From Falciphora oryzae (Eukaryota; Ascomycota; Sordariomycetes; Magnaporthales; Magnaporthaceae), in assembly GCA_000733355.1 (NCBI GenBank), contig JNVV01000065.1, positions 4,586 through 68,585 on the forward strand: a stretch of 64,000 nucleotides of DNA, written 5' to 3'. The position numbers and the translations under genes were made by a program. Positions within the stretch are counted from its first letter, which is position 1. The number at the start of each line of letters is the position of its first letter. Below the pieces are notes generated by a model, which saw only the letters and a program-made list of their open reading frames with translations, did no database searches and was not told where the DNA came from. Of this stretch, positions 11,779-23,318 are shown in pieces.

Positions 11779-13512
11779 ACCGCTTAAATCTTTTGGGATA
11801 CTTTAGGTACGGGTGCTTGCGCCCCGTACGACGAAAAGAAGGATTCCTATAAATCCTCCTATAAAAAAGACTAAAAGGAATCGGGTAAGGACGGGAAATA
11901 TAAATCCCGAAGCAAGTAGGAAGGGCGTAACAAACGTACCGGTAAAAGTAACGGGCGTTTGACGCTTTTAACCGCCAAACGCTAACGACGTATAGATAAA
12001 AGCGTATGCTTTAAATGCGGCAAACCTAACTATATAGCGAAAAATTGCAAAAACCCCTTTTCCGTTACCAAACCTTTTACTAAGGAGGGCGAATCCCTTT
12101 AAAAGGGAAAGGCCAAAATCAACTTTTTAAAACGTAGGAAGGAGGAGGACGGAAAGGAGCAGAGCGATAAGCGCTAAAAAAAACTAAAAAGGAACCCGGT
12201 TATCCCCGTACCGGCGTTCCGTAACGACCAGATACGTACAGTACTTGCGTTCATTACTAAAAGGACCGTTAGCGCTCCGAACGGCGGTTTAAAAGTTAAA
12301 ATCGAAGTCGGTTTAAATACGTTCGCCGAAATTAATATAGTTTTTATTACCTTTTGCAAATCCTTGGGATTTAAACCCTGTAACCGTCCCAAATACGACT
12401 ATTAACTCCTTATTTTAGCCGCCGTAAGCGATTAAAGCGTTACGACCTACGGTATTTATTACTTACGGCTAAGCTTTCGCGACCAATACGGCATTCCGGT
12501 GGAAATTATCCGGCCGTTCCTTGCTATCGAACGGAACCTGGCAAACGTTCCTATCTTTATAGGCATGCCACTAATGCAGGAACTGGTTATGGATTTTTAC
12601 CTTGTTAAGGGCACCTAGCGTTTTAATTAACGCCCTTGCGTTTATTAATTATCCGCACATTATTTCCGAAGGAGCTTTTACGCACAAAATCGTATGTTTG
12701 TTTGTTTTATCCGTTTTAACCCTTTTGTCGGTAGCACCGAAAAGGACGACCCGTTCGAAAACCTTCCAAACGAGCCACCGGATTTAAAAACCGTTTTTGC
12801 AAGCTTACGAATAAGTTATTTCGACGTATTCGACGTTCGCAAAGGAAAAAAGCTTTCTAAGCATAGCTACGGCGACTATGCTATTAATTTAATCCCGGGC
12901 AAAAAACTTCCATAAAAACAAATTTACTATTTGTTTCTAATTAAATTAAAAGCATTTTAGGAATACCTTACCGATGCTTTCGCATAAGGCATTATCCGTA
13001 AATTATAATCACCAACAAAAGCCCTTGTTATTTTTGTCCTTAAAAAAAACAGCACGTTACGTTTGTGCGTCGATTACCGAAAATTTAACGATATTACTAT
13101 TAAAAATAAAGCACCGCTTCCGTTTATTGGAAAAATGCTCGACCGTTTGAACGGTGCCAAATGCTTTTCCAAAATCGACCTCGTTAATGCGTATTACTAA
13201 TTTCGCATTAAAAAGGGGGACGAATGGAAAACCGCGTTCTGCATTAAGTACGGGCATTACGAGTACCTCGTGTTACCGTTTAGATTTACTAATGCTCCGG
13301 TATCGTTCCAAATTTACATTAATAGGGCTTTACGGGGTTTGGTGGACGATTTCGTTATCGTTTATTTAAACGATATCCTTATTTATTCCAGTAGCAAAAA
13401 GGAGCATTAGTACTATTTAGAGCTGGTTTTGGATCGATTTCGCAGTTTTAAGTTTTATGCCAACCCTAAAAAATGCACCTTTTTCTAGTAAGAATTTAAG
13501 TTTTTAAGTTTT
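11779..13512 (+). pseudogene. Element 2 gag, protease and RT remnant
   Basis: Plus-strand gypsy remnant continuing from 772-986. A zinc knuckle near 12010-12051 reads CFKCGKPNYIAKNC, with the His of CCHC changed to Tyr (a CpA to TpA change). Protease follows, then RT at about 13040-13510 with DYRKFND, DLVNAYYQF and an active-site box YLNDILIY (YLDD with the second residue lost by G to A). It is interrupted at 13512 by the solo LTR. Confidence 0.85.
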
Positions 13513-13797
13513 TGTAACAAGGGGTCAAAGACGGCTTGGAAAAGGATCTTTATATTGCAGATAATTTTTCTATGGGCTCAAGAGATGCTTGAGGAAGAAG
13601 GAATCTTTTATGAAGGATATAGGAGATGGCAGGGTTTATATAAACCACCCTGTAATCCGTGCGAAGTATTGAGTACATGATTCACATTGCCCTTCCGGCT
13701 TTCGGCTTTTGGGCCTCGGGGCCGTTGGGCACTTATACCGGTTCCCGGACCTTTTGTGGAGCCGATTAGGTGAGTCCACAGGTTCTTCCGTGTGATA
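13513..13797. repeat. Solo LTR of the element 1 family inside element 2 RT
   Basis: 285 bp, same as the element 1 LTRs, flanked by the 5 bp duplication GTTTT (13508-13512 and 13798-13802). No internal domain accompanies it, so it is a solo LTR left by LTR-LTR recombination. The RT frame of element 2 continues on the other side. Confidence 0.93.
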
Positions 13798-16189
13798 GTT
13801 TTATTGTTAATACCAAAAGGTTTAAAATGGATCCTACGCGTATTTAGGTCGTCCGCGAATGGATCGACCACCTATTTCGCACGTATAGAGATATCCAGGT
13901 TTTTGTGGAATTTTGTAACTTTAATTAACGGTTTATTTACGGCTTTTCCCGCATAGCGAAGCCTTTGCACGACCTATTGCAAGGAATAAAAAACGGACGC
14001 AAGCTAGGTTAGATAGGCCATTATTGGCAGGAGCCCTAACAGCAGGCGTTTAAGGACCTAATTAACGCTTTTACAACCGCATTAGTGCTACGGCATTACG
14101 ACCTGATTTTACCGTTACGGATCGAAACGGACGCTTCCGATTTTGCTATAGTAAGCATCCTGTCGCAAAAGCACGACGGCCAATAGCACCTTATAACTTA
14201 TTAGTTTTAAAAGTTTAAAGGTGCCGAAACCCGGTATTTTGTATACGATAAGGAACTTTTCGCAATAGTAGAAAGTTTTCGCTATTGGCGATATTACTTC
14301 GAAAGGGCGCAAGCTACGGAGGTGTTTTCAGATTATAAAAACTTTAAGGCTTTTATAAAATAGGAGCGTTTAAACGGACGATAGGTACGCTAGCTATTGC
14401 AATTAGCGCTTTACGACTTTAAAATCAAATACCAGCCAGGGTCTTTAAACCCAGCCGACGTTCCATTTCGCCGACCGGACTATATGGAAAGTCGCGAGGA
14501 AGGATAGGAAACTTTTATTAAAAAACTTTTGCCGACGCTATCTAATAAAATGGGTTAGGAATAAAACGTGTTTGTTTATAAGCAGTACGCAAAGGATATT
14601 ACTGAGGGAGCGTCGCTTAATAAACCTCCCTAACCAATAAGCGCAAAAAGCGCACCTAACGAGCGATCCCTTAGAGATTTTATCTTTAACCAGCGAAGCG
14701 AGCGGGATAGCGTACGTTTGGTATAACTTACGTTAGCCGGCGATCCAAACGCCTTTAAGGTTATCCATGCTTTATAGGTGCAATTTGTTACTTGTTAGGA
14801 GGCACGCACTGCTTTAGATTGGCTTAAAAGCAGCGAAACCCCGTATTTTTCGGAAGGGATCCTAACGCCGTTAAAAAAATAGATTGGGGACGTATAAAAG
14901 CGGGATCCGGCGAGTATAAATTTGCTTAAAAAGCTAACAGTAGTTAAAAAGCCCCGTTTGGCAGTACCTGACGTGAAATATACTGTACCGTACCGAAATA
15001 TTGCGATAACGATTTGGTAGCGAGGAGTATAGTGCTTTTACCTAGCTGACGGTAACGAGTTGATTTTCCGGGAAATTAGGTTTATATCCCTGCAAACGAA
15101 GCCTTAAGGACCGAAATTTTGAAACAGTTTTACAACTTCCCGGGAACCGGTTATTGGGGCGTGGCTAAAACTTTAGATTTTATTTAGCGCTTTTTTTAGT
15201 GGGATAGAATTAAAGGGGAAGTTACGGCATATGTAGTATCGTGCTTTTAGTGCTAAAGGAAGGCGATTTATTGTTACAAGCCTTACGGCAAATTTAAACC
15301 CCTACCACTGCTAAAAGACGGGTAATTTATAAAAAAAATCTTTTTAGATTAGGTAACCGGCCTATTTAAAAGCAAAACGGCGGGTGGTTAGGTTTTTAAC
15401 GCGATTTTCGTCGTTGTATGCCGATTAACCAAATACGTGGTTTTTATCCTCATACGAATTAACATAAGCGTAGGATAGTTCGTAAAGCTGTTTTTCGAGC
15501 AAATCGAATGCGTGTTCGGTACCTTTAAAAGCATCGTTAGTAATCGCGATAACCGCATTACTAGTGATTTTTGAGAAAAGGTATGCAAGTACTAGATTAT
15601 TAAAAAACGCATATCAACCGTTTACCATCCTTAAACGGACGGGTAAACAGAAGTTTTTAACCGCGTTATTAAAGACTACTTACGCAGTTATTGCGCCGGT
15701 TCGGAAAACTTTTAGGCATTATTGTTACCGTTAGCAGCTTACGCTTATAACAACAGCAGGAACTTTACTATAGGGCACTTACCGTTTTATTTCCTATACG
15801 GATTAGATTGCGAGATGCGGATTAATATTGCGGACAATATCCTTAAGGGGAGGGTACCCGTAGCAAAAAACCGTATCGAACGATTTTATGCATTGCGTAA
15901 GGAGCTTAAAAAAACGTTATTGCAAACATAGGAACGGTTAGCTAAGTATTACAATAAAAACCATATCCTTATGCAGTTCGTAATTAGAAATTTGGTTAAA
16001 ATGTTTACGAAAAACCTGCGTTTAAAAAATAAAAAGTTAGTACTTAGATAGATCGGTCCCTTCCAGATTATTGAACGCATAGGCTAATAAGCCTACCGTT
16101 TGGCATTCCTTAAGCATTACCGCCGTTTTTACGACGTTATTTCCGTATAATACTTCGAACGGTACATTGTTAGAAAATAAGGAAACGAG
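13798..16189 (+). pseudogene. Element 2 RT end, RNase H and integrase remnant
   Basis: Plus-strand continuation of element 2. RNase H runs around 14090-14350 (RIETDASDFAI, YDKELFAIVE). The integrase follows, with its C-terminal part around 15722-15931 (LPLAAYAYNN, FYFLYGLDCEMR) and a decayed tail to 16189. Stops are frequent. No 3' LTR of its own was found. The next element starts immediately at 16190. Confidence 0.8.
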
Positions 16190-16624
16190 TGTTACGACCA
16201 TACAGGTGGCGGGGACAGGAGGCCTGGGTCAAGCCCCGGGAAGGAAGCACCCTCAACCCCGCATTTGGAAAAGGAAAGGTTACGTGGAAGGACACGTGAC
16301 CTTAAAGTGATATGTTTGATATGCGACATAGCAGACATAGCACAGGTCTTTAAAGTGATATGTTTGATATGCGATATAGCAGATATAGCACAAATTGGGA
16401 AGGACCAGGTCGTGTATATAAGGGAAAGGTTCTTCCACGGTTAGATAGCTTTAACTAAGGCATCGGCATTAGTTAACTTAAGTTAGTTTTAAGGTACCCC
16501 TTTAGGCAAGCAATTTAAGCTTTTGTCACTAATTTCCCGGTTCCTTTGAAGCAACCCTTATCAAGTGTATTGTTTAGCACCCTTCTTAGGTGTTTTACCT
16601 TAGGAGCAAAGCCTGATTGTAACA
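16190..16624 (+). repeat. Element 3 5' LTR
   Basis: 435 bp, starts TGTTACGACC and ends GATTGTAACA, the same length as 22884-23318. It holds two copies of a motif around 'gtgatatgtttgatatgcga' about 50 bp apart and a TATA-like 'gtatataaggg' near 16413. Confidence 0.9.
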
Positions 16625-16673
16625 TTTTGATTGATTTTGTTTAGCATTTACCGAAAGCGAATAGTACGATAAA

Positions 16674-17940
16674 ATGTCGGCGTCCGGTTCCAAGCAAGCG
16701 GAGCAGCCTTCTACCGTCAAATACGAAGGGAAAAAGTATAACGAGGACATTTCCTTCAACCTTTTCCGAGTGCTCGTAAAGGACTTTACCAAAGCCAAGG
16801 CTTAGTTGGCCGCGGTTTAAGGCAAGCCGGATATTGCGATAAAGGCATACAAATTCCCATCTCCCGAAATTTACGACGGAAAAACGGGCAAATTTCGGAT
16901 TTTTTTACCGAATGCAAAGCTTATTTTTCGTTCTACGAGGTTTATTTCGGTACCGAGGAAAAGAAGGTGGCTTACGCCGCTACACGTTTCGGAGGAAAAG
17001 TTAAAAACTAGTTCCAGCTTACGTAAGCGGACTACCTTTAAGGCGTGGAATCCAAAGAGCAAATACAGATTGTGTTTGCTAGCTTCGAAAGATTCGGAGA
17101 AGAAGTCGGCAAGGTTTTCGGCCAGGTCGACGAGCAATTGGTTACGGAAAGAGAAATTCTTAGCTTTCGATAGAAAGGGCTAGCTTTTGTATACGCTTTA
17201 AAGTTTTAACGCCTTGTAACCAAGCTCAATTGGACCGACTAAACCAAAATGGTGCATTTTTACGGGAGTTTCCGCGAGGATATAAAGGACGAGCTTTCTA
17301 AAGCGGACCGACCGGAGGATTTCCCGGACTATGTTTAAATGGCCGTCCGTATTAGCGATAGGCTATACGAACGACGATTTAAAAAAAAGGGTCAGCCAAT
17401 TAAAGTGGTAAATAATAAAAACAACTATAAAAAAAATAAGTAACAACTAAGCACGGCTTATGGCACATATTTTGGACCTATGGACTTTAGCGTTAGAGCT
17501 ACCTATTTGCAAAAATAAAGCAATAAGAAAAGGTAGGACTTTAAAAACGGGAAATGCTTTAAATGTGGTTAAAAGGGCCATATCAAACGAAATTGCCCGT
17601 AGCGGCAAGCGGCAGTCACCCGACGGGGAAACGCTTAAGCGGAAAACAGCTTGTGCCCCGGAGCAGCTTTTGGCTAGACCTATTACTGCGAGGACTCGTA
17701 CGCGACGCACCAATTTAACAAAAACGCGACCGGCTGGTACCTTAAAAAGCGGGTAGCCGCAACGCGACGGATCCGGACGATCCTTAATAAAGGTCCCACT
17801 AGGATCAAGTACAATAGCGAAAGAAAACAAGTTTTCGCTACCGGATTTACGGAATCCGAAAAAAAAAATAACACCGCTACGTAAGTTACCGAATTTACCC
17901 ACGACACCGATAACGAAATCGATAACGAGCTATTAGGTTA
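16674..17940 (+). pseudogene. Element 3 gag remnant
   Basis: Starts at an ATG 50 bp after the 5' LTR (MSASGSKQAEQPS...). It is frame-broken through the capsid part and has a CCHC knuckle near 17545-17590 read as C-FK-C-G*KG-H-IKRN-C, with one stop inside. A basic segment follows. Confidence 0.75.
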
Positions 17941-20900
17941 AACCTATATGGCTAAAAAACAAAAAAAAGCCGAAAGTCCATTTCTAACCACAAAGCAACG
18001 AATATATAACACATTCGATATTAGCAAGGTTTATACTTCGTTTAGATTTTCGGAATTGGACCGATAGTTTTGGAACCAGCCCAAACCTATCGGAGGATTT
18101 ATACGGGAAAAGCTAGCATTTAACGACGACGGCAAGCCTTTGGACTAGTTCCGGGACGACCAGCAAGTTACTTACTACGGGGCTCCGTACGAAAAAGTGC
18201 CCCCGAAAAGAGAACGCAATACGGAACCATATAATTAAAACCACTTAAATGTAAATGTCGAGGCAGCAAAATACGACGAGCTTTTTTGGGCCGAATACGT
18301 GGACGATTGCTGCGAATAGCACCTGGCCGCAAAGCTGAAAAGCGACTTTTTTCCCGAAAAAAAGAACGGCGAGCCGATTAAAAACTTAAGGAGGGACTAT
18401 TAGCTCTTTAAATGGAGGATTACCAAAGTGGACTACTCGCAATTTAAAGCGACCTTCGCACCCTCACCTTCCTACCTTATGTTATACATTTCGGGGCTTT
18501 TACTATACTTTAATTGCGGAAAGCCCGAATGCAAGGTCCATATAGAGGAAAAGGCCCGGGTTTGGACGGAAGGCCGTATGCGATTAGGCCTGCCTAGCTA
18601 CGCGAGCCACGAAGCTAAACAATTTATAAGAAAAAGAAAGGTTCCCGAAATAAAAAACTAAAGTGGCCACCCGACATAAGGGCACGGAATGGACCCTAAC
18701 AATAAGCAAAAACCCTAGCCGCAACAAACGTTAACCAATACCAGCATTTAATGGTAGTATTACAGTAAAAAGGAAAAAGGCTAAACGTTATAATCAACAA
18801 CGGGGCTTAAAGCAATTACCTTTCGCTAGAAGCAGCGAAAAGGTACGGCATTCCGGCAAAAAAGAAAAAGACGCCGTATAGCCTAAAAACTATGGAAAAA
18901 AAAACCGGTTACATTTAACAATGGCTATATCGATAAAAAAATTGATCATTTTAAATTTCGATGCCAAAAGAAAAATTTCCGCGTTACTTTAGATATTATG
19001 GACATAGGAGGGGAAAACGTGATTTTAGGCATCCCTTAGCTTAAAAAAAGCAACCTACGAATAGATTGGGTCACCGGCCAAATCCAATGGGGAAATTTAC
19101 AAAACCCCGTAACGGTTTAACAGCCCCGAACCCCGGACAGTGAACTTACGAAGCCATAAAAGGCAGCCACGACGGTAGCAAAATAAGGCAATTAGCTTAA
19201 GCAATCGGTATCGACGGAATCGCAACTATTTACAAGCGACGTCGACCTTAAAAAACGAGCAAACCTCGTCGCACGAATGCGGAACGTCCCAAAAAAATAT
19301 TTCCAATACTGGAAACTGTTTAGGAAAAACCTGGAAATAGTACTTCCGGAATATAGGCCATTCGATTACGAAATTAAACTTAAACCAAAAATATAGCTTA
19401 AATACTAAAAGCTGTATTAATTAAGCCAAAAATAGCAGGAAGTGCTAAAGGAACAATTAAAAAAGGACCTATTAAAAGGACTTATTAAGCCCTCCAACTC
19501 TCCTATTAGATACGGGATATTGTTTGTGCTAAAAAAAAACGGAAAGGAGCGGATATGTATCGACTACCAACCGCTAAACGAAGCAACCATTAAAGATCGA
19601 TATCTTTTACCTCTTATCAACAAGCTACGGAACAAACTCAACAAAGCCAAATACTTTACGGCTTTGGACCTACGCAAAGCTTATAGCCTATTACGGATTA
19701 AGGAGGGTTAGGAATAAATAACAGCTTTTCGAACGAAACTCGGGGTCTTCGAGTTTTTGGTAATAACCTTTGGGCTCACCAATGCGCTAGCTACATTCTA
19801 GCGGATAATTAACTACGTATTGCGAAAGTACTTCGACATTTTTATCCTCGCATACCTGGACGATATCCTAATCTTTTCGGGAACATTGGAAAAATATAAA
19901 AAGCATATGCATAAAGTGCTGCAAAAGCTGCAAGACGCCAAGCTTTTAGTTAACCCAAAAAAATGTGTATGGCATACGCAGGAGGTCGTTTTCTTAGGTT
20001 TTGTCATTATACCCGAAAAAGTTCGTATGGACCCCAAAAAGGTGCACGAAGTCAAAGAATGGCTTGTACCCACGAACGTTAGGGAAGTCCGAAGCTTTTT
20101 AGGGTTTATGAACTTTTACCGACGGTTTATCCGCGATTTTAACAAAAAGGCTGCACCATTTACAAATTTTACCAAAAAATAATACCTAATTCTATTAGGG
20201 GAAACAAAAACAAAAAGCTTTTAAGCTATTACGGATAGCCGTTTCGCAAGAACCAGTTTTGGCTATGCTAAACCCAAACAAACCCTTTGAGGTAGAAACC
20301 GATGCGTTAGATTTCGCAATCGGGGGACAATTTGGACAAAGAGACGAGCAAGGAAAGCTGCACCTTTGCGCCTTTTTTTTACAAAAACTTAATAGACCTA
20401 AATTAAATTACCAAATCTATAATAAAAAGCTTTTCGCTATTATTAAGGCGTTAAAAAAATGGAAATTTTACTTGTATGGAGCAAAGCATTAAATTGTAAT
20501 GCATACGGACCATAAAAACCTATCACACTTTACTACTAGCAAAAACTTAAATAAACGGTAAATCCGGTAAAGTAAATTCTTCCAGGATTATAATATCCGG
20601 ATCGAATACCGTAAAGGATCGGAAAACGGACGGGCGGACGCCCTTAGTCGCCGATCAAACCACAAGGTTAATATTCTAAAAGAAACTCGTATGATATTCG
20701 CCCAAAGCCCAGACGGATTTTTGGTCCCGGCGTAGCGGGTATTAGCAAAAACAGCTAGGTAAAAGGAATGGACTTTTGAAAGGATTTAGCAAATCCACGG
20801 GTAGTTGGTTTATGGCTACTAAAAAGTAACTAAAATATAGAAAAGGCTACGATAACACCACGGGTTTGTCGGAACTCGAGCCGAAGTACAGGAAGCAATT

Positions 20901-22060
20901 AAAAATTGTAAAAGCTGCGCAAAAAACAAAGCCAACCGATACAAGCCTTATAGGTTATTGCAACCTTTGCTAGCGCCTAATAAGGCATAGCAATATATCA
21001 CAGCAGATTTCGTCGTTAAGCTACTAAGGTTAAAAAAGCCCCTAACGAACGTTTGTTATAATAGCATTTTAGTAATGGTAAATAGGTTTACCAAATACGC
21101 TTTGTTTTTACCTTATAAAAAGGCAAGCAACGCTATAAAGTTAGCGTACGTTTTTATCCGGTATATAATCGTAAAATACGGAATGCCAAAGCACATCGTC
21201 ACGGATAAGGATAAGCTATTTACAAGCAAATTTTAACGCGCGCTCGTATCCAAATTGGGAGCCGAGCACGCTTTATCAACAACGTACCACCCGGAAATAA
21301 ACGGACAAACCGAACAAACGAACCAAACCATGGAATAGTACTTTCGCCATTACGTTAATTATAAACAAACGGATTGGGTATAATTGCTTCCTATGGCGCA
21401 ATTTGCGTACAACAGCTTAGAATACGAAAGTACGGGAACCACACCGTTTTTTGCAAACTACGGGTATATACTTACGGTGTACGGAAAACTTAGGGCAAAA
21501 CCATACGCCCTAATAGCGGAAATCCAGGTAACGGAGCTTACCAAACTGCATAAAAATCTCCAGGTAAAGCTCGAAAAGCTACGACAACGAATAGCCACAT
21601 AAGCTAATAAGAAAAAAATCGAAGGACCGATTTTTAAAGAGGGGGATAGCGTTTATCTTTTGCGCCGCAACATTAAAACGAAACGACCAAATAATAAGCT
21701 GGATTATAAGAAGTTTGGGCCGTTTAAAGTGAAAAAGGTGGTATCAAACGTTAATTACAAACTACAACTCCCCCCAACTATGGAAATCCACCTAGTTTTT
21801 TACGTTTCTTTGCTAAAACCAGCACCGTTTAAAACGGAAAGCAGCGAGTTAGTGGAAATCGACCCAAAGCAAAAGTACGAGGTCGAAAAAATTTTGGACG
21901 AACGTACGAAGCGACGCTTTAAGAAGTATTTGATCAAATGGAAAGGGTACGGCCATAAGGAAAACACGTGGGAAAAAGCGACAAACTTTGGGAACTATTA
22001 GGAAACGCTAGCGGAGTACTAGCGGAAGCGCCTGTTAAAAGGTTAGCAAAAAAACATACT
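17941..22060 (+). pseudogene. Element 3 pol remnant with chromodomain
   Basis: RT is partly open at 19442-19711 (RICIDYQPLNEATIKDRY) and 19820-20182, with the active site AYLDDILIFS intact. RNase H lies at 20259-20492 (EVETDALDFAIGG). The integrase runs about 20870-21600. The last open frame, 21660-22001, has the integrase C-terminus (GPFKVKKV) and a chromodomain (YEVEKILDER, YLIKWKGYG, ENTWE). Chromodomains of this type guide integration to heterochromatin in other chromoviruses. Stops elsewhere make it inactive. Confidence 0.88.
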
Positions 22061-22103
22061 AAAAAACTAACTACTGAAGTTTGACAATTGGTTCCCTAAT
22101 AAC

Positions 22104-22175
22104 GGCCCTGCCGGGATTCGAACCCGAAACCTCGGTAAAAGAAGCCAAGGCTATACCTAATATGCTACAGGATTT
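22104..22175 (-). tRNA. tRNA-like sequence (degenerate), inside element 3
   Basis: 72 nt on the minus strand with a convincing T arm (GGGTTCGAATCCC), a D-arm/A-box-like TAGCATATTAGG, and an acceptor end CAGGGCC that pairs partly with AATCCTG at the 5' end. The two mismatches are what G-to-A change would give. The anticodon arm pairs CTTGG with CCGAG but leaves a nine-base loop, so isotype is uncertain (Glu or Arg would be the nearest guesses). Probably a tRNA pseudogene or captured tRNA, not a working gene. Confidence 0.55.
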
Positions 22176-22209
22176 AAAGAAGTTATTAGGAACTCTACGA
22201 TTTACCCGA

Positions 22210-22770
22210 TTAAAAAAAAACACTTAGGTCGAAGGCAGGATTAACCTCGGGACCCGGCCAGTCTAGAAAGGAAGGCGACAGCGGAGGAAAAAAAGGGGCA
22301 AACAGGGCAAAAGGCGCAATAAAGGCTTGCGTAGCAGCTCTTTCGGCCTCCTCCCGCTCAATCCGCTCCAGCTCTTCCAAACTGTCGATACCCCAACGTA
22401 TCGCACGCATCTTTTTCTCCAACCACACCTTTTTCTATTTTCGCAAACGTTTTATTTTTGCGTCAATAAGGCGACGCTCCTTTTCAGCAGCCTCCAACTC
22501 AGCTTCACGTTGTATGAACTGATGCTAAAGCTCCTAAAGTTGTGCAAGCGAAGGGCCTAGTACGTCGTAGCGGGAACGGCCCTAACGGACACACTCCACG
22601 CATCGGGAAAAGTCCTGAGGAAAAACCTCGCAATAGAAACAACCTAGGGCCTCGCAAAAAGAACAGGAAAGCATTTCAATTAAAGAAAAAATGAGGGCGG
22701 CAAAGAGGTTGTCGCGACGAACAGTCGAACGCGCAATAGGAGTTTTTCGTTTTTGCACCCGATCTAACAT
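22210..22770 (-). pseudogene. Antisense Cys-rich ORF remnant between pol and 3' LTR of element 3
   Basis: On the strand opposite to gag-pol a frame starts at 22770 with a basic N-terminus. It has a compact Cys cluster (CSFCEALGCFYC, then CVEC about 12 residues on), a gap with stops, and then an acidic helix (LEELERIEREEAERAA) and a Pro/Phe-rich end at 22428-22210. Spaced CxxC pairs suggest a zinc-binding fold. I do not recognise the family. It could be a captured host exon or an antisense accessory gene of the chromovirus. Confidence 0.45.
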
Positions 22771-22883
22771 TTTGTTAAAAATAAGGGGATGGGAGATGGC
22801 AAGGAAGGAAAGTACTTACCATTAACAAAAGGAAGGGATAGCAGATATGGCCAAAGGGATTTGGCCTAGAAGAGGGGACCTAA

Positions 22884-23318
22884 TGCTACAACCATACAAG
22901 TGGCGGGGACAGGAGGCCTAGGTCAAGCCCCGGGAAGGAAGCACCCTTAACCCCGCACTTGGAAAAGGAAGGGTTACGTGGAAGGATACGTGACCTTAAG
23001 GTGATATGTTTGATATGCGATATAGCAAATATAGCACAAATCCTTAAAGTGATATATCTAATATGCGATATAGCAAATATAGCACAGATTGGGAAGGACC
23101 AGGTCGTGTATATAAGGGAAAGGTTCTTCCACGGTTAGATAGCTTTGACTAAGGCATCGGCATCAGTCAATTTAAGTTAGCTCCAAGGTACCCCTTTGGG
23201 CAAGCAATCTAAGCTTCTGTCACCAGTTTCCCGGTTCCTTTAAAGCAACCCCTGTCAAGTGTATTGTTCAGCACCCTCCCTAGGTGTCCTACCCTAAGAG
23301 CAAAGCCTGATTGTAACA
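22884..23318 (+). repeat. Element 3 3' LTR
   Basis: 435 bp, starts TGCTACAACC (TGTTACGACC in the 5' LTR) and ends GATTGTAACA. Differences from the 5' LTR are mostly C/T and A/G transitions in both directions, so each copy was mutated independently after insertion. Confidence 0.9.

Larger units (their letters stand above)
16190..23318 (+). mobile_element. Element 3: Ty3/gypsy chromovirus with antisense ORF and tRNA-like sequence
   Basis: Two 435 bp LTRs (16190-16624, 22884-23318) flank an internal region with gag, protease, RT, RNase H, integrase and a well-preserved chromodomain on the plus strand. Between pol and the 3' LTR lie a tRNA-like sequence and an antisense Cys-rich frame. All long frames are broken by RIP-like changes. 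The expected 5 bp duplication is absent: ACGAG stands before the 5' LTR, CTTAC after the 3' LTR, and the two flanks belong to different elements. Confidence 0.88.

Noticed and set aside
22104..22175. Functional tRNA gene
   Set aside because: The anticodon loop is nine bases in my folding and the acceptor stem has two mismatches, so it is kept only as a tRNA-like sequence.
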